Shown: positions 22,765 to 34,423 of the stretch, in pieces
Layout of the letters: each line of letters begins with the position of its first letter
Position numbering within the stretch: position 1 is the first letter of the stretch
DNA from: Brachynemurus nebulosus
Taxonomy: Eukaryota; Arthropoda; Insecta; Neuroptera; Myrmeleontidae
Reading direction: 5' to 3'
NCBI GenBank assembly: GCA_035578155.1
Contig: JAPWDM010000005.1
Coordinates: 52,272,454-52,336,453 of the forward strand
DNA length: 64,000 bases
The notes under the pieces: generated by a model
What the model saw: the letters and a program-made list of their open reading frames with translations, nothing else
Told to the model about the DNA's origin: nothing
The model's database searches: none
Made by a program: the position numbers and the translations under genes

Positions 22765-22891
22765 ATTGGCGATGCAAAGATTATGCAAGCGCTTCTGGTT
22801 TTTTAAATTAGAAGCTATACGTGTATTTTTACTTAGTACTAGTTCTAATTTTGCCACCAGAGGCGCGAATGTGAATCTTTCCGTCGCCAAT
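22765..22891. mobile_element. MITE, family G (short copy)
   Basis: It starts ATTGGCGATGCAAAGATTA and ends TTTCCGTCGCCAAT, with the family interior GCCACCAGAGGCGCGA. Confidence 0.6.
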
Positions 22892-23407
22892 ACATATTAT
22901 GTGGGAATTGTCCCGCTTCAATGAGATTCATATTTCTATTTCATTCCAGTGAGAACTCATAATGTCTTTACTTGGAAATACTGCTTTTTTTTTTTAAAAA
23001 AATGCCAATAAAAATTTTTAAAAAAATTTCATTTATTTTTTTATAGTCTTCTATTTTAGTACATAATAAAATAATAACTAATTACAAATTAATAATAATA
23101 TTATAAAATAATCATATAATAACTCAACAAATGTAATACGCACATTAAATCTAGAGCCAATAGATCTAAGCACATACTGTAAAACGATATTTATAGGAAT
23201 CACCCCCAAATGGGGGGGGGAGTACATAAAAACGTCTACATTTTTAGATTTCCTTTCTAAATAAAAAAACAAAACGAACTTTACGGTAAATCGGTCAATT
23301 CTGTATCATTTAAAAGATAAAGAAAAGAGTATGAAAATCGCATACAAAGTTCAAAAATGTTCCTATCAATCCCATTTTACGGTAAGTCCAAAATTTGAAA
23401 CTTTATA

Positions 23408-24152
23408 GTGGATTTACATTTGCAATAATTTGCTGGCGCCACTTTTAAGTTTGTATCTCTGTAAAGTTTACACTACTTGCACGTCCGTTTACACATTACA
23501 TATTTGTATGGTATATAATATATATAATTTGGTAGGTACTGCGCAGGTCACAAATGGCTGAACTGGATTGGCGACGCAAAGATTACGCGAGCGCTCCTGG
23601 TTTTTTAAATTAGAAGCTGTATCAAGTAAAAGTTTTTGTATACGTTTAATTGTCGATAGAAAAATGTACTATACAAATTATGCGCGGATTACTAGATTTT
23701 ATATCGCTCAGTAATCGTACACGTATATTTTTACTTGATGCTAGTTCTAATTTTACCACCAGAGGCGCGAGTGAGAATCTTTGCGTCGCCAATAAATAAC
23801 TGTCATATATAGCTTTCATTTGTATCTAAATGTAAAACAAACAATTAGAAGAGAAAAAAACGAAATAAATATCTGAAAATGATTTTCAAACCTGAATAAA
23901 TGCGTAAAAATGACATTCAATTATTTTTAAAATAATACTGGCACCAATACAAGTTGACATTTGCATGTTTTAATTTTAGTCTCGCATGAATCATTACTGG
24001 CGCCAGAAAAGTTAGAAGGTTGCTAACTTTTTTCATCCGTACATACACTGATCCACTTTGCACGCCAGTAGATGTTTACACGTTCATTTTGCCTTTACTG
24101 GCGCGCCACTTTGTGTTGGCGCCAGCAAATCATTGTAAATGTAAACTCCGTA
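23408..24152. mobile_element. TIR element with TA borders, carrying a nested MITE
   Basis: The left end GTGGATTTACATTTGCAATA pairs with the right end read inverted (CGGAGTTTACATTTACAATG). Both are followed by ATTTGCTGGCGCCA and flanked by TA. It is interrupted by the family G MITE at 23567-23793. No transposase. Confidence 0.5.
23567..23793. mobile_element. MITE, family G (nested)
   Basis: It runs from ATTGGCGACGCAAAGATTA to AATCTTTGCGTCGCCAAT with inner inverted GCGCCTCTGGTGG-type arms. It lies within 23408-24152. Confidence 0.7.
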
Positions 24153-24211
24153 TTATTGTCAAAAAGTACAATATTAACAAAGAATGACCGTGTTCAAGTG
24201 CAGGGTGTATC

Positions 24212-24671
24212 GAGGGTAGATATCAGGAGGACTATCTTGGCCCGAAAACAAAAAGTTCAAAAAGTGTCCCGTTTTAAGTACTAGTAACAGTTCAAAAACT
24301 CGCCAGAATAGCGCTAGAGTAGCAAAAGAGTATGAAATGAACTTTGTAGTTGTCGACGGAGTGAGTGTGTTGTTTAATAACCTACAAAAAATTCGCTGTG
24401 AAATACGTTGAAAGTGATTCATAACTACATGAACTTTTAATGTCTGTTAGTGATTTTTTTGTGTTGAGTTTTATAAAAATTTTTAAAACAATAAAACAAT
24501 TATATGTAACAATTATAATAAAAAAACAATAATTACATAACAACGCGGATGTTTTTCTTTCCTTGTTTACTTCATTAAATTTACCCTTTTGTTACAGTAG
24601 CGCCACCACTATTTACGCCTTTTTATAGACACTTTTTGATACAGAGGTGGTGCTCCTGATATCTACCCTCC
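24212..24671. repeat. inverted repeat pair, possible old TIR element
   Basis: GGGTAGATATCAGGAG near 24213 is matched by CTCCTGATATCTACCC ending near 24671. No clear duplication or coding region. Confidence 0.35.
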
Positions 24672-24802
24672 ATAGCAGGATGCGTCGAATCTCTTTGATT
24701 TCTGCGCAAGCCCAACATATTATTTTACCTGCGTAGATTTTCATAAGTAAAAACGTAAGAAGTCAAACGAACCATAAAAAAAAAAACTTATCCTGTTGCC
24801 AC

Positions 24803-27800
24803 TCATTTCTCATGTTTTTTCTTATGTACACCGAGATAATGTTTTGTGGTGAAACTGCTATCACAAATATCACATGAAAATAATTTGATTCCCGTGTGAG
24901 TTCGTTCATGCACCTTAAGATCTTTACTATTTGTGAAGCCTTTTTGGCACGTTGAACAAACGTACGGTCTATGACCGGAATGAAATCGTTCGTGAATCGT
25001 TAAGCATGACTTTTGTCGAAAATCTTTGCCACAATAACTACATTTGTACGGCCGTTCACCAGTGTGAATTCGAACGTGCGATGCAAGTCCCTCTTTCGTG
25101 CTACAACGATATTCACAGTAGTCACATTTGAACGGTTTGGCACCGGTGTGAATAAGAATATGGTTTGATAGAAGATGCGGTAGAAAAAATCGTTTCGCAC
25201 AATACGGGCACAGATGATTTCTCACTTTTTTGTTTTCTTCGGCTACAAATAAAATAATAAATATAATAATATACATATAACAATGTTTACTTTATCACTT
25301 TGCATTAATACAAACTCTTTATGAACCATTTTCTCAAAATATGTAACAGTCTAACGCTAGGGCGGCGACACAGATAAGTTGGGACTACATCTCTATGATT
25401 GAAATTTTAATTTAAAAATTGCTATGTAACCGCATGAAAAAATTGTTTAACACCAGGGCGGCGCCACGAGTGATTCGGAACTATATCTCTATAGTTGGAA
25501 TATTAATTTCTAAAAAATAAACACTATTCCTAGGTAACCGAATTGGAAATCACGTTGCTAAAGTGGAATTAACAGAAGATGAATTTTGGTTGGTTGAAGT
25601 GATATCTCGATCATAGAGATGAAATCCCAAATACCTGTGTCGCCGCCCTGGTGACAGATTGCTATATATTTTAAGAAAATCGCTCATTAAATAATTGTTA
25701 CCCAAAATAAAATCCTTCAATTCTATTCTTCCTGAAAATGAGGTAATACAGCTGAACCTTTTTTTATGAGGTTTAAAAAAATCCCATTAAAGTACATAAT
25801 GTGAATCAAAATCAAGAGAAAGTAAGAAATCTTAACATTAGTTATAATAATTTACTTTGATAAAATTACTTATTGATGGTTTTTAAGCATTTATTGCACA
25901 ATACATTGCATAAGAAATTAAGAATATAAGTTATTGCAACATTAAGTTTCTTTATACCTGTATTTATCGCAATTTTTGTAATATTATAAAAACGAAATAA
26001 AATGTTCTCATATATAAATTAATATACTTTATATTGTTTATAAAAGTAACTTCTAAGGAAATCGTGAGATTTTGAGTGTTCTGAGTCATGTATTTTCTAT
26101 AAAACTTTTTTTATGCGGTGAGTCAGACAATAAGAAAGTTTTTTTTTTACAATCTGGACCGAACTGTACTGTTTATAGCTATTTTGAATATTTTTTTGTG
26201 CAATTGTTTTATCCGGTCCGGTTTTTATAGGGATTTTACACAATAGAATGACGTAAGACGTAAGTAATAAGACATAAGCCGTAAGGAGTGTCGCCATCTA
26301 GTGATCTTGTAAGGAACATTGTGTAATTTACTAGCTTAACCACACACGATAGTGATTTCTCAATCAACTAATTAACTCTTTTAAACAAACCATATGGAAA
26401 AAGTTTTTTGTCTCAAAATGCCGGACTTTTTACTGCCAAGTGATAAGTACAATAGATAAAGTTACAAAAAGAAGAAAAAGAAAAAATAAGATTCCAACAT
26501 CAAAAAAGTGAACCTTAGGAATTTACAAAATATAAATTATACTAAACTATGTTGATAAAATTTGACATTATTTAGAATTATACCGTATTTCGGAAAATCT
26601 GTCACAGATGCCGGCACCTGTACCAGTGAATATGTACATATCGCAGCATTTTGAGCCGCCACATTGCAAGACGAGTTAACTTGTCTTAATCATTTAAAGA
26701 GTTAAAAAATCACTATTATTGTGGTTAAGTTAAGAAACTGTTTCGTACAGGGTCACTAGATGGCGACACTCCTTACGTCTTACGTCATTTTATTGTGTAA
26801 AATCCCTTACTTTGGTTTCCATAGATTTGTTAAATTTCAGTAAACTGACAAGGACATAAATTAATTGATACGTAATAATAATGAAGGTAAACTGAAGTTA
26901 TTTTTAGTGAATAGAAATATTAATTTAATCGTAAGAATGTTCTTAGTATGGAAAATTTATATTTATTATTAAAGAGAACATTCATTAAAAACAGGATTTT
27001 TCGATAGTAATATACTACAGCACTCTTCGTGTATATACTAACCTTTGCGATTTTTCTTACAAATATGACGTTTCAGAAATAATTTTGTAGAAAATTTTTC
27101 GTCACATTCGTAACACTCATACGAATCCTCGGTATTGTGGATACGTCTGTGGTTCTGTAACACGGACTCTGATGGAAAACACTAAAATTTGAAAAAAAAA
27201 AAAATATTATTTGAGTTGAAAACTGACATTGAGTTTTTGAGAACTGCAAGCCCACCTTATCGCACAACTTGCATTTGTATTTTTCGGTATGCACATTCAG
27301 ATGACGTTCTAACGCTTTTGCTATTTGAAATCGTTTTGAGCAATGTTCACATACGTAAGGGCGATCACCGTGTTGACTAAATATGTGTTTCTAAAAAATT
27401 CCATATAAAGTGTATTAGCTGTCAAAATAGTGTACCAGTTTATAGGTATTTTTCTTGAAGCAGGTAACAGGGTGAGACGGGTGACATTTAAGGAATATAA
27501 TATAATGTCAATTTTTGAGCAAATGCAACTATAATTATTGCAGAACATAATTTGTATGCGTACGTATTTTGAGAATAAAGCGAATACCACGCTTTTTCTT
27601 TCAAAATTTTGCAGTTTCTTCTCAAAAAAGTAAAATTTTATTATCAATATTACATTTTTACAATAATTATTTGAAAACGTTACTACGGATACCATCCCAT
27701 TACTATATTACAGAATACTATTAAGGTAGAAACTTTGTCGTAACTGGCTGCCTCAATTATACATTTATATAATTAGTCTATATGATATGTTTATTGGTCT

Positions 27801-30800
27801 GTGGTGCCGGTACATTATTTCCCCCTTTTGGCACACTTTAAAAAAAAATATCTGCCTAAAGGAAAAATTTTCAGGACATAATTTTGTTAAGTTATCAAAT
27901 ATTAAAACTAATAACAAATCATGAAAAACTGGATAAGAAATCTTCTTTAACACCACTAAAATCACACAATCAGATTTTGGGGCCACGGAAACTAAAATCA
28001 TGCCTAATGGGATGGTTCCTCGCTTTAAATATCTGATTTAAACCAGAGGCTCCCAAAGTTCTATGTCACTGGGTTAAATTGTAAATACCAATAGGTGGGC
28101 TAATAAAAAAAAATTAAAATAAAGAAGAATTCGAAGGAAAAATATATTTCTTTACTTAAACTCCGTTGTTTCGGAATTTTGTGTAGCTAATTTGAAATAG
28201 GAAAAAAACTGAACTTGACGACGTCATCACGTATACCAAAATTTCTTAAAAACTTCAAAGCACCGTAATTTCGATGCTAGAAACATAAAATTTGAAGCTG
28301 CTCATAAGTTTTCAATATCGTTTTTTCCATTTTTGACAAAATCAGAATTGTAAAGATAACCTAAAAACCTGATTTATGTAAAAGTAGACGACCGAATAAA
28401 TTATAACACGAAAGCAACTCACAATTTTTGGAGTTTGACGGCCACATTTGGCGCGCGGGTCGCACTTTGGGAACTTCTGATTTAAACCTATCGCTGATAG
28501 TTTCTTGGCATAGAATTTGATAAAAAAATGTAGTTATCTGTTTATTTATATCTCTTAACACTACTAAAAAAAAACAATGTCAAATTCTGGGGCTACAATA
28601 CTTAAAACCATGCCTTTTGAGCCTAATCAACTTACATCTAAATATGCTTTTTGTTGATAACTTGTTTGACATTTTCGACAAGTAAAACAATTTTCTACGG
28701 AATGATCAACTTTTAAATGTACTGAGTATTTTATCCAATTTGTGAATTCCTTATTACAGTTTTCTAAATTGCAGACAAATTTTTGCTCTGGATGATTTTC
28801 GGACATATGTACGTCAAGTCCACCCTTCGTGGTAAACATTAAACTGCAACCGTAACAATAGAATTTTTTAGGTCTCGGACGACGAAGTTTCTTAGGAATT
28901 CTTTTAAGAATTCTTTTTGTAACTTCTTCAATTTTTTGTTTAACCAGCTCAGCAGTTGGAGTATTAGTTGATGTATCCGCTTCCGTAGGATTTTCCTCTG
29001 GTTGTAGTTCTTCAGTATCGGATCTAGAATTGGAATTCAACTTTAAGACTTCTACACTTTTTAGGTAAGGATTTCTTTTAAAAGTCGTGATCGGTGTCGT
29101 AAGGAGTTGGTTGCCGTTAACAAAAAGTACACAATAATAAGGATAACGTACTACAGTAGTCTCTCAATAAGTTTCCACTTTTTTACTTCAAGTACAAGTA
29201 TATCCCCTCTCATGCACACTCATTAATATCACGCCTTTATTTTTAGAATATTCTATTCAGGGATAGAGTAAAATAAAAAAAATAAAAAACAACTTTACAC
29301 TAATAGGGTATTTGACAGTATCAAAAAAAGCAATTAAAACAAATTTTAATGAAAATTTATAATAAAAGACAGCAATTTATTATACTAATTCATCTTAACT
29401 ATCATTATTTGATTTAAAAAAATTTAAATAAAAAGGTAATTTTTTAGCTGAAATCCACGTAAGCAGAAACGGGCTGTGACGTTGCTTTCTCTTATATTTC
29501 AACACTATCACCACTAGTGTCGCTACTTAATTTCCGGTTAGCAAACGTAACTATGGAAATTAATCAAAATTTAATTAATTTTTCTTAAAATCAACAATTT
29601 CTTTTTCTAGTTACAGGAAAAATAAACATTTTTTTTTCTTAGTTACAGGACACCTGTTGCTATCTAGAGAATGTGACGTAACTGACAGCTAGTAAACGTT
29701 TTCGCGCAAATTTTGAGAACAAATACTAAAATAATTTTTTCTAACAATTTTCGGCATAATTTTTAAAAATTAAAAACGTATACATGCATAATACATAAAT
29801 ATGTGTGTTTTAAAATAATTTCCCAAAATTAGTTAAATTCCCCATTATCAAAAAGAAGCCAAATTTGATAAGTTTTAGTATATTCTACACGAAACTCAGC
29901 AAAATATCGAGAAACTGACTTCACCATTGGATTAGTCAGATTAGTCTAAAAAAAAACGAACTTGACAAAAATTCTAGAATGTTCTATTCGATAATCGGTT
30001 GGAATAATAAAAATTTGATTTTCACGCTATACTGCTAAGCTCTTCTTCAAGTCATACTGTAAATAATAAAACAAATATTTTACTTAGCAAAAATTACCAC
30101 GTTAATTTTTAATTGTGATAATTTTATTGTTTCAAGCTTAATAGCCCATTTTCAAACTTTGTATTAGAATTTAATAAATAATAATATATATTGTGGAAAA
30201 ATTCACCAAAACACGCATTAATACTTTTATTCAATGTTGAAATTAGCCTTTAATTTATTAATAATATAATTATCTAAACTTTTATTTTCTACATAAGTTT
30301 AAAAAAAAATGAAACGATACTGTCTAGTAAATTGCAAAAATGTACGAGTTTACAGCTTTTATATAAGTGCGTATATTTGTGTACAAGTGTATACATTTTC
30401 TTACAAGCAGTCACGAGCCATTCTTTGTGTGAAAAGTTATTGAGAAGTTACTGTTATGAAAATATTGAAAAATATTTAATTGTAGATTTATTGACGTGTT
30501 ACCATTAAAGTTTTCGTTAACCGTTAGTGATACTACGTGTGTACATGTATTAGAAGTATATTAATATCTGATAATATACTAACTCTAATTGCTGAATATC
30601 TTCAGTTACATCCATTTTCTCATCTTCGTCTGAAGGCTCTGATTTAATATTCTTAGGAATTCGTTTAAGAATTCTTTTTGTAATTTCTTCAATTTTTTGT
30701 TTAACTAGCTCAGCAGTTCGAGTATTAAGTGATGTATCTGCTTCCGTAGGATTTTTCTCTGGTTGTAATTCTTCAGTATCGGATCTAGAATTGGAATTCA

Positions 30801-31501
30801 TCTTTAAGACTTTTCTACACTTTTTAGGTAAGGATTTCTTTTAAAAGTCGTGATCGGTGTCGTAAGGAGTTGGTTGCCGTTAAGAAAAGTACACAATAAG
30901 AAGGATAACGTACTACAGTAGTCTCTCAATAAGTTTCCATTTTTTACTTCAAGTACAAGTATTTCTCCTCTCATTCACACTCATTAATATCACGCCTTTA
31001 CTTTTAGAATATTCTATTCGGGGATAGGGTAAAATAAAAAAAAAATAAACAACAACTTTACACTGATTATCAAAAAGAAGCCAAATTTTATAAGTTTTAG
31101 AATATTTTACGCGAAGCAAAATATCGAAAAACTGACTTCACCACTGGATTAGTCAGATTAGTCTAAAATACCCCTGTCACAACATCCTGCATAACATAGC
31201 GAATTTCCGTTTATAAAAGTTAGTTTTTCTTGGAAACTAGCCGACATAGAATATTAGTTTAAAGATCTTTTTTATGTGATTTTCTATCCTCTTTCCAATA
31301 GTGTAAAAAAATTTCACAAAAATTTTTTAATATGGGGAAATTTTGGCAAAAAACTAATTTTTTTCACGAAAATTGCCAAAAAAGACATGTTTCCAGCATC
31401 AGACGTGTCCGGTTAACGAACTCGTCCAACGGTTTGGGACTTCCAGCATTTTCACCAAATTTCATAAACGTAATACATTTCGTTCGAGAGTTATCGCGCT
31501 G

Positions 31502-31577
<76 letters not shown>

Positions 31578-32962
31578 TTTAGTCAATATTATTTTCGGTT
31601 TCTAGGGATCTCAAAACAAATTTCTGCCGTAGTCCCGGGCTCAAGTCGCGTCATGACAGTGGCTTTAATAGCTGAATTCCATTCTGGAAATTCGCTAAAA
31701 AACGAACTTGACAAAAATTCTAGAATGTTCTATTCGATAATCGATTGGAATAATAAAAATTTGATTTTCACCCTATATTGCTAAGCTTTTCTTCAAGTCA
31801 TACTGTAAATAATAAAACAAATAATTTACATAGCAAAAATTACCACGTTAATTTTTAATTGTGATATTTTTATTGTTTCAAGCTTAATAGGCCATTTTCA
31901 AACTTTATGTTAGAATTTAATAAATAATAATATATATTGTGGAAAAATTCACCAAAACACGCATTGATTACTTTTATTCAGTGTTGAAATTAGCCTTTAA
32001 TTTATTAATAATATAATTATCTAAACCTTATATCTTCTACATAATTTAAAAAAAAAAATTAAAACGACACTGTCTACTAAATTGCAAAAATGTACGAGTC
32101 CACAACTTTTATATAAGTGCGTATATTTGTGTACAAGTGTATAAATAAATTTTCTTACAAGCAAGTACGGGCCCGCACTTTTGATATGAGCCACGAGCCA
32201 TTCTTTGTGTGAAAAGTTATTGAGAAGTTACTGTTATGAAAATATTGAAAAATATTTAATTGTAGATTTATTGACGTGTTACCATTAAAGTTTTCGTTAA
32301 CCGTTAGTGATACTACGTGTGTATATGTATTAAAAGTATATTAATATCTGATAATATACTAACTCTAATCGCTGAATATCTTCAGTTACATCCATTTTCT
32401 CATCATCGTCTGAAGGCTCTGATTTAATATCAATATCAAACATATCAGTTTCAGGAATAACTTGTAATACAACCATAGGAGAACTAGAGTTTTCGAATTG
32501 ATGTATTTGACTGTAATCATCCTTTTCGGTTGTCAGTACTCTCTATAACCAAAATCATGTGATTTTATTACACATATAAACCATTCTTAAAAACCACTGC
32601 TTTAAATATTTTTTCTTACATAGTTAATTCCATCAATTTGTATAGTTTGATGCATTTGGTGTAGTATATTGTCCGATTCTTCACAGTCTCGTTTGAATAA
32701 ATAAGCTGCTCTAAGTCGAGCTTTACAAATCTGACACAATAAATTTGGTAATCCATCCCCTTTCCCTATCTACAAAATTTATTATTTGAGGAAAAATTTA
32801 TTTTTATTTATTTTGAAATTTTTAACTTACTTTTACAGTAGCACAATACATTATCATATCACATATTGGTTCATTAGGTTCATTATATTCGTCCGAATAT
32901 TTATCATAAATTGAATACATAACATTTTGCTTTTTTAAACAGATTCGACAGATATCCGACAT
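24803..32962 (-). CDS. gene C: ZAD-C2H2 zinc-finger protein with duplicated linker exon, 587 aa
   Basis: Exons on the minus strand: 32962-32831, 32769-32620, 32542-32364, 30784-30584, 29023-28636, 27390-27256, 27181-27043, 25242-24803 (1764 nt, one frame). The ZAD starts [20 protein letters not shown] with a small NEPNEP duplication; the second pair is LLCQIC. The linker is acidic (IKSEPSDDDEKMD). The fourth exon (201 nt) is a chimera absent from the other genes: its 5' part copies the start of the fifth exon and its 3' part copies the end of the third. It keeps frame, acceptor and donor, and repeats 67 linker residues. Without it the protein would be 520 aa. Eleven fingers follow, five in the last exon (ends HKKKHEK). 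Whether the extra exon is used is not visible from DNA. Confidence 0.83.
25355..25655. mobile_element. TIR element, GGGCGGCGACACAG ends
   Basis: The left end CTAGGGCGGCGACACAG and the inverse right end CCAGGGCGGCGACACAG are each followed by sequence pairing as CATCTCTATG. A partial internal copy of the end (CCAGGGCGGCGCCACG) occurs near 25452. It lies in the last intron of gene C. Confidence 0.55.
26230..26806. mobile_element. TIR element with nested TTAA MITE
   Basis: The ends are GGGATTTTACACAATAGAAT on the left and, read inverted, GGGATTTTACACAATAAAAT on the right. Each is followed by GACGTAAGACGTAAG and, nearer the centre, GGAGTGTCGCCATCTAGTG. The family T2 MITE lies inside. Confidence 0.6.
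26372..26705. mobile_element. TTAA MITE, family T2 (complete copy)
   Basis: It starts TTAACTCTTTTAAACAAACC and ends AAGAGTTAA, with TTAA on both borders. It is the least disturbed copy of this family in the window. Confidence 0.6.
27438..27803 (-). mobile_element. hAT MITE copy, one end lost
   Basis: It reads, on the minus strand, from CACAGACCAATAAACATAT through the same interior as 8370-8808 and 54954-55378. The other terminus is missing near 27438. It lies between exons of gene C. Confidence 0.6.
28044..28479. mobile_element. non-autonomous hAT element, TSD ATTTAAAC
   Basis: The ends are CAGAGGCTCCCAAAGT and the inverse CAGAAGTTCCCAAAGTGCG. The identical 8-mer ATTTAAAC is on both sides (28036-28043, 28480-28487) and fits nTnnnnAn. 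It lies in a gene C intron. Confidence 0.75.
28890..30650. repeat. copy 2 of a tandem duplication inside gene C
   Basis: It repeats 30651-32430: linker exon end, intron and next exon start. Shared landmarks include TCTAGAATTGGAATTCA, GTCGTGATCGGTGTCGTAAG and CCACGTTAATTTTTAATTGTG. The junction 30650/30651 joins GATTTAATAT to TCTTAGGAATTC with at most a base or two of microhomology. Confidence 0.85.
29302..29846. mobile_element. TIR element present only in duplication copy 2
   Basis: The ends are AATAGGGTATTTGAC and GTTAAATTCCCCATT. Copy 1 has an uninterrupted site at about 31060 (TTTACACTGATTATCAAAAAG). A related element is at 61822-62359. Confidence 0.65.
31169..31696. mobile_element. unclassified element present only in duplication copy 1
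   Basis: It begins TACCCCTGTCACAACATCC, with AGCGAATTTCC near the left end and GGAAATTCGCT at the right end. Copy 2 has an empty site (GTCTAAAAAAAAACGAAC near 29946). A relative in the other orientation lies at 53041-53662. It contains the CA/TA microsatellite. Confidence 0.6.
31502..31573. repeat. (CA)n(TA)n compound microsatellite
   Basis: A short CA run passes directly into a long TA run. Confidence 0.95.
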
Positions 32963-33451
32963 AGTTTTCATAAAAATTGAATTCAGTACAATACAAACAG
33001 TAAATAAACTGACATTAGAATGACATCAGCCTATTCAAGCCAATCAAGCCAGCATATTTGACACACATTGTACCATTGAGGAGAGAATCGACTAGAGAGA
33101 ATACTGTGTATTACAAATACATTAAGAAATTAAAGCAAAAAAGTGACTGATGTGAGCAAAAAAATTGACTGATGGGATTACTTTAATGGCGGTCAAACCA
33201 TTAATTTAATGGTTTATCTAATATTTATAAACAAGTCTCCGTCGTTACAAGTTGGGCTTACTAAAATGGAGTCATGCTTCAAAATTTAATGCCTGTGGTA
33301 TCTCTAGGAAACATCTGTTAATATGTTCGATTCAGTACTCAGTGCATTGTACCCACTGTACGAATGGTACGCATATACTAACATTAGTGATGGGCAAATT
33401 AGTCATAGTCATTAGTCATAGTATACTGTATACGATGTATACCGAACGCTA
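32963..33451. other. upstream region of gene C, no other gene
   Basis: It contains TGACATCA at 33021-33028, a one-base variant of the CRE-like site upstream of A and B. The end (33421-33451) is the centre of a foldback element into which the LTR retrotransposon inserted. Confidence 0.5.
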
Positions 33452-34409
33452 TGTAAAATATTGTAGGGGTGTAGATGGGAAGAGTGGTATCAGTGGTCGT
33501 TTTGAACTATTCCACCGACGCCACCATAATTGTAATATATTGTATTAAGGGGTTGTGAGGCGGCTTGGTGGTTCCCTTAAGATACCACTGGTGCCACCAT
33601 AATTGTAAAGTATTGATAGTTGGTTGTAAAAGGTGGTAGCAATAGCCGTATTTACTTAAATATATTTAGAATTATTATATTGTTTAATTTTGGGACGCGG
33701 TTAAGTATTTAATAGTTACACCGATGATACGACAGGAAATTGTATAATTCAAACAACTCGTGAAAAACAATAATAGATTTATATTAAGAAATAAAATATC
33801 AAATTTACAGGATTGAAATCCTAACGGGCCAAATTAAGTTACAATAGAAATTATGATTAACAATGAAAAACAAAGATATAATAAAAATTCTTAAAATCTA
33901 ATAATTAATACATATGCAAGCCAATTCGGGTATGGTTTAAGGATTACTATAAGTTATGTGAAAATTATCCAAAAAAAATATCTTAAATAATTATTAGTTG
34001 AAATTTTAGTAAAAATATTCCGAATCGGGTTGCATATGTAGCAATAACATTAAGAAAGGAAGTGCATATTACCTCTCCCTGGGGGTTACACAAGCACAAC
34101 ACAAAAAGATCTTAATTGCTTTTTACTTCAAAATTACATTACTTTGTCTCAAGACTGAATCTAAAAACTGAATGAATCACATCGCCCCGTTTATAGAGCC
34201 TCAAGCCAAGCTCGCCATGGTATTCCCCTTGCCTCGCGTATTGATCATTCGATTTCAGTTCTTTAGCGTTTCGCTGACTTAGCGATTTAATCAAAGACTT
34301 CTTTATTCCATTTTCAATTATTCATTTCTAGATGGATCGATACCGTTGTGTACAACAATAAGTCTACAATATGTTACTATATGGTTACAGTAGCGGGCAT
34401 TATATTACA
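33452..34409 (-). repeat. 3' LTR of the Gypsy-type element
   Basis: On the minus strand it begins TGTAATATAATGCC and ends ATATTTTACA, with TG...CA termini. Nearly identical to 40852-41809. Confidence 0.92.
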
Positions 34410-34423
34410 CTTCCTCCCCCTTA
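34410..34423 (-). other. polypurine tract
   Basis: On the minus strand AAGGGGGAGGAAG directly precedes the LTR start TGTAATA, as expected for a plus-strand DNA primer. Confidence 0.75.

Larger units (their letters stand above)
30651..32430. repeat. copy 1 of the tandem duplication inside gene C
   Basis: This copy joins directly to the third exon and is probably the original arrangement on that side. It lacks the 29302-29846 element and carries its own insertion at 31169-31696. Confidence 0.85.

Noticed and set aside
31373..31582. 69-residue open frame with a repeated Tyr-Ile tail
   Set aside because: Its second half is translation of the (CA)n(TA)n microsatellite and the rest has no domain.
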